This document shows positions 55,390 to 64,000 of a stretch of 64,000 bases of DNA, piece after piece. The DNA is from Neodiprion pinetum (lineage: Eukaryota > Arthropoda > Insecta > Hymenoptera > Diprionidae): NCBI RefSeq assembly GCF_021155775.2, contig NC_060238.1, forward strand, positions 14,980,542-15,044,541, given 5' to 3'. The position numbers were made by a program, and so were the translations under genes. The first letter of the stretch is position 1, and every line of letters begins with the position of its first letter. The notes below the pieces were generated by a model. That model was not told where the DNA came from and did not search any database. It saw only the letters and a program-made list of their open reading frames with translations.

Positions 55390-58300
55390 TTAAGAGGACA
55401 CTGGAAGCACACACAATTTTACGATTGGACGTTTTAACACAGAGGATTTCGTTTTAACGGTCATAACGCGAACGAGACCGTCGGTTCCCGGATGCACTTC
55501 GATCACTTTCGCGAGGGGCCACACAGATGGAGGTAGATTTTCGTTTTTTACGAGAACGACGGATCCGATTTTAATGTTCCCGCAATGAATCTGCCATTTC
55601 GAGAGGTTTTGGAAGGACTGAAGATACTCCGTACTCCACCGTTTCCAAAAAAGCTCCAGCATTTGACGCGAGTGTTGCCAATGCGATAGCCGTTGAACTG
55701 GCACCTCGATAAGTGACGGCTCAGGAATTGTGTTTAATGCTGAGCCGACGAGAAAGTGTCCTGGAGTCAAGGCACTTGGATCCCGTGGATCGTCCGAGAT
55801 AGCGCAAAGAGGTCGAGAATTGAGCGTGGCTTCTACTTGCGTGAGGAACGTCGCGAATTGCTCAAAAGTTTGAGTAGCTTCTCCGATGACTCGTTTGGGG
55901 TGAAATTTGACCGATTTCACTCCGGCTTTCCATTTTCCACCGAAATGAGGCGCGGAGAAAGGATTGAACCGGCACTGGGTTCCGTGTGATGCGAGGATGC
56001 TTGCGATTTCTGAGAACTCCTTTGACGATGCAGCGAGAAGATGGCGAAGTTCTGAGTCCGCGCCGACGAGATTCGTTCCACAATCGCTTGCGATCGAGGC
56101 ACAAATTCCTCGTCGAGATGTTGAGCGTTTGTACGCCGCGATGAATGCCTCCGTCGTGTAGTCCGAAACTAGCTCGAGATGCACAGCCGAGGTCGTGAAG
56201 CAGATGAAGATAACGATATATCCCTTGCATGATTTCGCTCCTCTTCCGCGGGAGGCTCGAATCGAGAATGGACCAGCGTAGTCAACGTCAGAGTGAAGAA
56301 ACGGCCTTGATTGTGTGACTCGAGACTGAGGGAGTTGGCCCATCTGTTGGCTGCTGAGAGTGGCGCGATGACGCGCACAAGGAACGCAATGATGTATGAA
56401 CATGCGGATCGGTACTCTTCCTCCGAGGATCCAGTACCGCTGTCGAATTGTGACGAGAGTGAGTTGCGGACCTCCGTGGAGCGTCAACCGATGATGATGA
56501 TCGATGATCAATGTGGAGAACGATGATTCGCGATGCAAGATGAACGGGTGCTTTTCGTCATACGTAAGCAATGAGTCATTCAGTGACCACCGACTCTGAG
56601 AAATCCGTTCGAATCGATGAACGGCGTTAGTCGCGATAGTGGATGACTTCGAGTGAGACTTGAGCTTGTCTCGATTTGGCGAATTTCTTCTGCGAAGTAC
56701 GCCTGCTGGGTCACCTTGGTCCAAAACAGTTGGGCGTCGCTCAATTCGAGAGTAGAGATCGGTCTGACAGTGATAGACGTGTTTACGCGATTCGATGTCG
56801 TCTTCGCGAGGAACCGATTTGCTGCGCGTTTACACAATGATGTGACTTTGAGGAGAGTCGATAGTTTTGAGTAGCGATCGACGAGATCCCAGATTTGTAG
56901 CAGCTTAGCTGTTGGGATGTACGTCGACAGCCCTTTTCTTTCGTCGAGATGAATGTTTTCTTCCGGTCGCGGAGATAAGGATGGCCAATTGACAGAAGGC
57001 TTCGAGAGCCAAGATGGTCCGAAGGTCAAAAGTTCTGATTTTTGAAGTTGCTCCGGAGATGCACCACGAGACGCAAGATCAGCGGAGTTTTCAGAACCCG
57101 AGATGTGATACCAACGAGCGCGCGCGAACTCTTGGATTTCCGTTACGCGATTACGAACGAATTCCTTTCACCGCCATGGGTGGCTTTTGATCCACGCGAG
57201 CGTGACTGTGAAATTCGTCCACAGATAAACCAGGGTGTTTTCGAAATTGAGATTTTTTTCCACATGACACATCAACCGCACGAGAAGATTCGCAGCACAG
57301 AGTTCGAGACGAGGAATTGTCACCTTCTTTAGCGGCGCTACTTGAGTTTCCCGGGAACACTAGTGAAACGCGCACTTCGTGAGTGATGATATACGTTCGC
57401 GCGTAGATCACTGCGCCTAATGCACTTTAAGAGGCGTCCGCGAAACCGTGGATCTCTATCCCGAGAGATGCTGAACTTAACCCGATCCATCGTGGGATGG
57501 TGATAGCTGAGATGCCTTGAAGTTCTTGTAGAAACTCGATCCGTCGCGAGGACAATGAAGCTGTGAGCGGCTCGTCCCAGTCGAAACCGAGTGCCCACAA
57601 TTCCTGCGTAAAGAGTTTGACTCTGATCGTGGTCGGCGAGAGCCATCCGAGAGGATCAGAGAGCTGCGCGGTTTGTGAGAGAACTTTTCGTTTCGTGAAA
57701 TTGTCCCGAGTTTGATGAATTTGCGGAAGAAACGCGAAGGCGTCGATGTCTGGTCTCCACGCAAGACCAAGAGCCCGAAAGAATGGACTTTGATCGAGAT
57801 TCAGATGCATCGCGATCTCTTGATGGTTTCGAGAAATGTCAACGAGAGTTTCTGGGTGGCTTGAACTCCACTTTTGAAGTTCAATGCCGCCCGCCTTGAG
57901 CAATTGATTGAGTTCGTTGATCTTCTCGCAACCTTGATCTACGTCTTCTGCTCCTGAGAGGATGTCGTCGACGTACGTGTTCTCGAGAATGACGTGGCTC
58001 GCAAAGGGATACTGCCTACCTTCGTCCTGAACGAGTTGACGAAGAACACGGATCGCGAGATACGGAGCGCTTGCAAGACCATACGTTACCGTGGTCAGTT
58101 GATATTCTTTAATCGGTAGCTCTGGTTCTTCCCTCCAGAGGATTCGCTGAAAATCTTGGTCATCATTGAGGACCAAAATTTGTCGGTACATCTTGACGAT
58201 GTCTGATGAGAACGCGACTGGATATTGTCGCCAGCGTAAGAGAACGTCCGCGAGGTCGGTTTGCACATTTGGACCGACGAGAAGATTGCCATTGAGAGAG

Positions 58301-60115
58301 AGTCCGAGGTTGGTTCTTTGAGACCCGTTGAACACGACACGCAACTTTGTTGTTAAACTGCTGTCGCGAACTACACCGTGACGGAAAAGATAAAACACGC
58401 GGGAATTGTCTTCAGGTATATTGATAGCGCGACGCATGTGCCCGAGTTCACGATATTCAAGAAGGAAGCTCGAGTAAGCCTCCTTGACTTTCGCGTCGCT
58501 ACCGAACCGTTTCTCCAAACGATGGAGCATTTGATGCGCGGAATTCTGCAAGTTGCCGAGCTCTACCGCATTGTCCTTGAGCGGCAGCCGAACTACGTAA
58601 CGACCGGACGCAGTTCGAGAAACCGTTTCGCGAAAGTGTTGCTCACAACGCTCTTCTTCGGAAGTTAGTGCCAAAGGTTTCGACACTTCTTCCTGCTTCC
58701 AAAACTTCTGCACGAGATCGAGCAGTTCGTGATCAAGGGAGCATTGGAAGCCTTGGACTGCGCCATACGAGGGGCTGGCTGCTTCCGCTGAAACGCAGCC
58801 GGAGAGGACCCAACCGAACTGAGTTTCTTGCGTGATTGGTGTTCCTGGTGCTCCTCTTCGAACTCCTTGACAAATGATGTTTCTGTAGATGTCAGCTCCG
58901 AGAATTACGTCGATTTGACTGGGATGTGCAAAGCTTGGATCCACGAGGTTGAGTCCTTGTAGATGAGGCCAGTCTTCGACGAGAAGTCGAAATGAGGGTA
59001 GATACGATGTGAGTCGTGGAAGCACGAGTGCCTCCTTCTGACACGAGAACGAGGTGTGAGCACGAGATTGGAGCTGCAATGTCGCGATGTCGCGAGTCAC
59101 TGCCGATTGATGAGCTTCGACGCCAATGATCGGTATCGTTGCTTGATGCCGACGTAGTCGCAATTGTTGTGCTAGCGACTCAGTGACGAATGAACTTTCA
59201 GATCCTTGATCGAATAGAGCACGAGCGATGATTCTTTCTCCAGTCTCCGGATTAGGGGCGATCAATTGCACTGTGGCGAGAAGAACTGGAGAGCGCTTGA
59301 TCATTGTAGGCTGAGCTGAGTGTTTGCTCACCTGAGAGGCGCTGTTTGAGATCAATGCGTTCTGCACTGCAGGTTGCGCTACTGCGGCCTGTCCTTGAGA
59401 TGTGCCGCTGTTGGCAGCTGTCGAGATTGAGGAAGAGTTTCGATGCAGCAAGAAATGATGTCGACCGTTGCACACGCGACACGTTTTGTTGAATCGACAG
59501 TCCTTCTGTGGACCGAGACAATTGAAGCAAAGCTTTTTCGCAGAAACCACTTCCCTTCTTTGATCGAGAGATTTGTTGCGAAAGGTCGAACAGAACGCGA
59601 TGTAGTGGTTGCCTTTGCAACAAGCACACGACTGTTCCTTTGATTGCGCCGTATGTGACCTTGTCGTCTGAAGATTTGACCTTCCTTGCGATGAGTGCGG
59701 TTTTGACGTCGCGATTTGATTGTGAGCATGAGCTTGCTCCACAGCTTCGAGGGTGTCGATGCGACCGATGAGAAACGCCTCGAGCTCCGCAAATGTGGGG
59801 GGCTCGAGTTTCTCGCTGACACTTTTCTCCCACTCTTCGAGAGATGCTGGGTCGAGCTTGCGAATCGTCATGTGCACGATAATGTGATCCCCTAATTTCT
59901 CGGGACTATCGAGAAGTTCGAGCGCGCTAAGAGTTTTGCAAGTGTTACTGTTCAAGCTCTTCAGTTCCAATAATGATTTTTTTGTGACACGAGGAATCGC
60001 GAAAAGTGTCGCGAGATGAGAATCAGTCAGAAGCCGCTTGTTTTCGTATCGTGAGACGAGAGTTTCTCAGGCTCGAGGAAAGTTTTCTGCGGTGAGAGAA
60101 ATGTTTTTGATGAGT
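55390..60115 (-). pseudogene. BEL/Pao gag-pol, second copy, 5'-truncated and inactivated
   Basis: Same domain order as the first copy, starting inside gag (IKNISLTAENFPRA). Lesions, from the 5' side: Trp to TGA at 60067-60069; a 6-bp loss in the second zinc knuckle (GPQKDC instead of GPHQQKDC); Gln to TAA at 57427-57429 after GFADAS in RNase H; TGA at 57168-57170 at the same codon where copy 1 has TAG; a one-base deletion near 56586 before the integrase zinc finger; and GGKWKAGVKS, where Lys replaces the third catalytic Glu of integrase. YVDD in the RT is intact. Confidence 0.92.
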
Positions 60116-60169
60116 AGATAAGCAAGGCCGGTTCTGGATAGAAACACCTTCTTCACCGACCAAGCCGAC

Positions 60170-60760
60170 CAGCAGTCATTTCGACGGCAGCCATTTTTTT
60201 TTTGATGGCAGCCATTTTGATTTTTTCGATGGGCGGGCAATTTTGACGATGGCCATTTTGACGGCGGCCATTTTTGATGGCAGTCATGATTTTTTCGATG
60301 GCGGCAATTTTGATTTCGTGATGGCGGCCATTTTGACGACGACCATTTTTGATGGAGGCCATGATTCTTTCGATGGCGGCAATTTTGATTTTGTGATGGC
60401 GGCCATTTTGACGGCGGCCATTTTTGATGGCGGTCATGATTTTTTCGATGGCGGCAATTTTGATTTTGTGATGGCGGCCATTTTGACGGCGGCCATTTTT
60501 TGATGGCGGTCATGATTTTTTCGATGGCGGCAATTTTGACGATGGCCATTTTGACGGCGGCCATTTTTGATGGCGGTCATGATTTTTTTCGATGGCGGCA
60601 ATTTTGACGATGGCCATTTTGACGGCGGCCATTTTTGATGACGGTCATGATTTTTTCGATGGCGGCAATTTTGGCGATGGCCATTTGACGGCGGCCATTT
60701 TTTGATGGCGGTCATGATTTTGTGATGGCGGCCATTTTGACGGCGGCCTTTTTTTTTTTT
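60170..60760. repeat. GCCAT-rich minisatellite, second domain, 67-76-bp higher-order period
   Basis: Tandem units containing GGCGGCCATTTTGA and TCATGATTTTTTCGATGGC. CATGAT markers fall near 60285, 60360, 60435, 60511, 60578, 60646 and 60713. All six frames look partly open because the unit has few stops; these are not genes. Confidence 0.9.
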
Positions 60761-60769
60761 GATATATAG

Positions 60770-61528
60770 CCAATAGTTTGCCCCAGGCGAAAAATAATAT
60801 TTTCCACGTACTTCGAATACATTCTTTTACGTTAATGGACCGGATGGTGACATCGCGATTAGATAGACAGGGAATGCCGATGACGATCCGTAAACTTTCA
60901 CGCTAATAGTACGTACTTCGAATACATTCTTTTACGTTAATCGACCGGATGGTGACATCGCGATTAGATAGACACGAAAAACAATATTTTCCACGTACTT
61001 CGAATACATTCTTTTACGTTAATCGACCGGATGGCGACATCGCAATTAGATTTCGCGCTAATAGTTTGCCTCAGACGAAAAATAATATTTTCCACGTACT
61101 TCGAATACATTCTTTTACGTTAATCGACCGGATGGTGACATCGCGATTAGATAGACACGAAAAACAATATTTTTCCACGTACTTCGAATACATTCTTTTA
61201 CGTTAATCGACCGGATGGCGACATCGCAATTAGATTTCACGCTAATAGTTTGCCTCAGACGAAAAATAATATTTTCCACGTACTTCGAATACATTCTTTT
61301 ACGTTAATCGACCGGATGGTGACATCGCGATTAGATAGACAGGGAATGCCGATGACGATCCGTAAACTTTCACGCTAATAGCCCAGAGCGGAAATTTCAC
61401 ATTCGAAAAAAATATTAATAGAATTTATTGTAAGCCAATAGTTTGCTCCAGGTGAAAAACAATATTTTCCACGTACTTCGAATACATTCTTTTACGTTAA
61501 TCGACCGGATGGTGACATCGCAATTAGC
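60770..61528. repeat. ~80-100-bp satellite, second domain
   Basis: CGTACTTCGAATACATTC starts at about 60807, 60912, 60994, 61095, 61179, 61279 and 61472. Spacings of about 101 and 83 bp alternate in part of the array, reflecting two unit types. One carries CGCTAATAGTTTGCC and the other GATAGACACGAAAAACAA. The array ends directly at the promoter of the polymerase gene. Confidence 0.9.
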
Positions 61529-61563
61529 ATAAAAGAGACCGGGTCAGCGTAGAGCGGTCATTC
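61528..61563 (+). promoter_or_regulatory. TATA-Inr core promoter of the DNA polymerase gene
   Basis: CATAAAAG at 61528-61535 is TATA-like, and TCATTC at 61558-61563 fits the insect initiator TCAKTY, with the predicted +1 A at 61560. The A lies about 31 bp from the TATA element, the canonical distance. The ATG follows 65 bp downstream. Confidence 0.55.
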
Positions 61564-61624
61564 TAGAGGAAGCTTCGCAACTCTATCTTTGTCAAGTGTG
61601 TGTGAGATCGAAAGAAGAAGAAAC

Positions 61625-64000
61625 ATGGATTCCGAAAAGTGTTTGAAATTAATACAAATTATGGAAACGACGTTCAAGATTTTATCTGAAAAATCGTCAC
61701 CGGCAGAAATTGCAAAATGGATTCGATTCGGAACCCAAAATACCAGGCTTTTGAATAAAATCTTACGCAACAACGCCTCAACGATCGGGGAGAAGACAAG
61801 AATTTTGACTACAATTGGAATTCTGAAATCGTTGACAGTCAAATTTCAACAATTTCAAAAAGTGGGTGACGGATTACGAAGCCGACGAAGAAGCGATCGA
61901 GTACGGTGGGAAGATTTGGAGACAGCTTTCGAGAGTCGAATTCGAACGGGAGCCATTATCAATCTGCGGCATAAAGATTTGAACAGGTTTTTGGAAGATG
62001 CGAAACACCTCGTCGTTGCAAGACTGAAGAAAATGCTACGAAAAGTGGGAAGTTTAAAGGCAAACTGTGTCTTGTGTTGTAAATTCAATATAACGAAAAA
62101 CGCTGAACATGTTGAGGAAATGAAATATTTTAACACCAGAAACCAAATCATCCTCCAGCCAGCTGACATACACGGGTGGTTCGAAGTGAACGTAAAGCAA
62201 AAAGTGTTGGCCAAGGTGGAAGATTTTCAAGAGAGAGACTCTGGTTGGTCGCTGACCGAAATAATCAATTTGACTGTAAATATCAACAAGTACGTGCCAC
62301 TGCGAGGCGGTGTGTTCACATACACACCACTACCCAAAGATATTCAAGATAAGAAGGCTGTCGTCAACATCCGCAACGGAGACGCGTATTGCTTTTTCTG
62401 GTCGGTCACCGCAGCCCTCTTTCCAGCCAACAACAATCCCAGCGAAATCACTTCGTATCCACATTTCAGCTCAGTGCTACAATACGGAGGTTTGCATTTT
62501 CCAATGTCTTTAGACCAGATTCCAAAATTTGAGAAACTTAACAAACTCTCAATTAACGTTTACGGTATAGATAGTGCGGAAAAACAAAAGCGTAGTGAAA
62601 TTGTACCCATTTATTTGAGTCGAAACAAGTCTGATAAGCCTACAATCCATCTTTTAGTAATAGAGTCTGAAAACGACGACGATGACGATGATAGTATGGA
62701 AAATATTGAAGAGAATGTAACACATCATTTTGCATGGATTCGGAATTTATCGCGGTTGACAAGTTCCCAAATTTCCAAACGCTCGCATCAGACGTGGTTG
62801 TGCGATAGGTGTCTGTCTCATTTTAATTTCGAAAGATGTTTGATCAAGCACCGAGTTGATTGCATGAATTTGAATAAAACCAAAGTTATCTTACCAACAG
62901 AAGAGGACAAGATTCTCAAATTTAATAATTTCAAGCACAAAGAAACCGTTCCGTTCTGCGTTTACGCAGATCTGGAATGTTTACTGCAGCCCACACATGA
63001 AAGTTTTGGGAAAAATAGAACAATTTATCAGAAGCATCTTCCGTATAGTATAGCTTACTATCTGCATTGTGCGTTTGACGATTCGCTTTCAGAATTCAAA
63101 ATTAATCGCGGAGAAACTTGCATCCAATGGTTTGTAAACGAGTTAAAGGAATTGGCACTTTCGTTAGAGGGATATTACAAGACTGTTGTACCGATGGAAC
63201 CACTAAATTTCAATCAGATCAACGAATTTGATGTGTCGGCGGTCTGTCATATTTGTGAAAAACCGTTTACGCCCACAGACGTGAAACATCGGGATCACTG
63301 TCATTTCACGGGAAAGTACCGTGGTGCTGCTCACCGCAGCTGTAATCTAAATTACCAAAATTCGCACACCATCCCAGTGATATTCCACAATCTTTCGGGT
63401 TACGATTCGCATTTTCTGATCAAAGCCCTGGGTACGTCATTCGAAGGTACTGTTAAACTATTACCTGTCAACAAAGAAAAGTACATTTCCTTCACTAAAT
63501 TCGTTAAGGGAACGGATGTAACGTTCCGTTTCATAGATTCGTACCGTTTCATGCCCAGCAGCCTCGAAAAATTATCATCGTATCTGGACGATTGCCGAAA
63601 AACAATAACACGTAAATTCTGCAGTAGCTTAAACAAATTTCGGTTATTGACTAGGAAAGGTGTCTTCCCGTACGAATACATAGACAGTTGGGAGAAGCTC
63701 GAGGAGAAATATTTACCAGCCAAAGAACAGTTTTATTCAAAATTAAACGACCGGAATATATCAGACGACGATTACGCACACGCGTGCGACGTATGGCAAA
63801 CCTTTAACGTCCAAACTTTGGGAGAGTATTCGGACTTGTATTTACAGACGGACGTGTTTTTACTGGCTGACGTTTTTCAAAATTTTCGACAGAATTGTTG
63901 GACGACGTACAAACTGGACCCGTTACATTACTACACAGCGCCCGGTCTGTCGTTTGATGCAATGTTAAAATGTACAGGCATCGAACTCGAGCTTCTCACC
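61625..64000 (+). CDS. Protein-primed family-B DNA polymerase, N-terminal part (Polinton/adintovirus-like), runs off the window
   Basis: 792 uninterrupted codons from the first in-frame ATG after the promoter; no stop before the window edge. Residues 1-230 are an unrecognised, Lys/Arg-rich N-terminus. Residues about 245-330 match the conserved block before the exonuclease (CFFWSVTAALFP, FEKLNKLSINVYG). An acidic run (six Asp) lies near 348-361 and a C2HC-like finger (C393, C396, H409, C413) follows. Exo I YADLE (D449, E451); an inserted CHICEKPF...HRDHCHFTG module near 540-575 resembles endonuclease VII/HNH zinc modules; Exo II NLSGYD (N589, D594); Exo III YSDLYLQTD (Y735) and LLADVF. Palm motifs A-C would lie downstream. 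The enzyme would replicate the element by protein priming. Intactness contrasts with all neighbouring TE genes. Confidence 0.85.
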   Translation, partial: MDSEKCLKLIQIMETTFKILSEKSSPAEIAKWIRFGTQNTRLLNKILRNNASTIGEKTRILTTIGILKSLTVKFQQFQKVGDGLRSRRRSDRVRWEDLETAFESRIRTGAIINLRHKDLNRFLEDAKHLVVARLKKMLRKVGSLKANCVLCCKFNITKNAEHVEEMKYFNTRNQIILQPADIHGWFEVNVKQKVLAKVEDFQERDSGWSLTEIINLTVNINKYVPLRGGVFTYTPLPKDIQDKKAVVNIRNGDAYCFFWSVTAALFPANNNPSEITSYPHFSSVLQYGGLHFPMSLDQIPKFEKLNKLSINVYGIDSAEKQKRSEIVPIYLSRNKSDKPTIHLLVIESENDDDDDDSMENIEENVTHHFAWIRNLSRLTSSQISKRSHQTWLCDRCLSHFNFERCLIKHRVDCMNLNKTKVILPTEEDKILKFNNFKHKETVPFCVYADLECLLQPTHESFGKNRTIYQKHLPYSIAYYLHCAFDDSLSEFKINRGETCIQWFVNELKELALSLEGYYKTVVPMEPLNFNQINEFDVSAVCHICEKPFTPTDVKHRDHCHFTGKYRGAAHRSCNLNYQNSHTIPVIFHNLSGYDSHFLIKALGTSFEGTVKLLPVNKEKYISFTKFVKGTDVTFRFIDSYRFMPSSLEKLSSYLDDCRKTITRKFCSSLNKFRLLTRKGVFPYEYIDSWEKLEEKYLPAKEQFYSKLNDRNISDDDYAHACDVWQTFNVQTLGEYSDLYLQTDVFLLADVFQNFRQNCWTTYKLDPLHYYTAPGLSFDAMLKCTGIELELLT

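Larger units (their letters stand above)
54920..60115 (-). mobile_element. Truncated second copy of the BEL/Pao family
   Basis: Closely related to the complete copy at 47.1-54.0 kb. The 3' LTR lacks its last ~35 bases at the Gypsy junction (54920-55302), and the 5' end is cut inside gag at about 60115, where GCCAT-rich repeat DNA starts. It lacks the 288-bp insertion, so it represents the uninterrupted integrase state. Confidence 0.92.

Noticed and set aside
60067..60715. Long open frames in the GCCAT array on both strands
   Set aside because: They are translations of a stop-poor tandem repeat, appear in several frames at once and have no conserved domain.
1..64000. CRISPR array or bacterial operon
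   Set aside because: Repeats are satellites or TE ends without regular unique spacers. Introns, LTRs and low gene density show animal nuclear DNA.

Overview
This looks like animal nuclear DNA, most likely from an insect and probably a hymenopteran. It is a TE graveyard with almost no host coding sequence. The evidence is a transposase gene with a 65-bp GT-AG intron, BEL/Pao and Ty3/Gypsy retrotransposons, a Penelope-like element, a Helitron, and a non-LTR element whose C-terminal region resembles one I associate with ants and parasitoid wasps. All family assignments come from reading motifs by eye; no search was run. I see no bacterial genes, rRNA, canonical tRNA genes or CRISPR arrays.

Layout. 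0-13 kb: AT-rich intergenic DNA with a hAT-like end (~0.98 kb), a 1.8-kb Helitron carrying an OTU-type protease gene (2.37-4.17 kb), two fold-back repeats (4.5-4.9 and 5.85-6.1 kb), a 633-bp TTTA-flanked MITE (8.03-8.66 kb), a 1.8-kb GC-rich fold-back element (9.3-11.1 kb) and an AT-rich TIR element (11.7-12.6 kb). 13.9-30.5 kb: one Penelope-like element split inside its reverse transcriptase by about 13.8 kb of nested insertions. These are a pogo/Tigger-like DNA transposon with long inverted repeats (itself hit by a solo BEL LTR and a ~280-bp LTR-like element) and a second BEL/Pao family (itself cut by a 2.0-kb solo LTR-like element and followed by a TTAA-flanked element). 31.2-34.2 kb: a TIR element with a conserved C-terminal coding fragment, then a LINE 3' end. 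38.25-39.0 kb: a tRNA-derived SINE rearranged into a four-block inverted structure with a 13-bp target duplication.

41.2-61.5 kb: two tandem-repeat domains built from the same repeat families (a GCCAT-rich minisatellite, and an ~80-100-bp satellite). They bracket a decayed Ty3/Gypsy element, a complete but mutated BEL/Pao element with 416-bp LTRs and a CATGT target duplication, and a truncated second copy of that BEL family joined to a Gypsy fragment.

61.5-64 kb: directly after the second satellite comes a well-spaced TATA-Inr core promoter and then a 792-codon reading frame, open to the window edge. It encodes the N-terminal part of a protein-primed family-B DNA polymerase of the Polinton/Maverick or adintovirus-like kind. 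It is by far the longest undamaged coding sequence here, and it stands out because every other large TE gene carries stops, frameshifts or insertions. The genes form no shared pathway; they are independent selfish elements whose nesting gives a relative insertion order.
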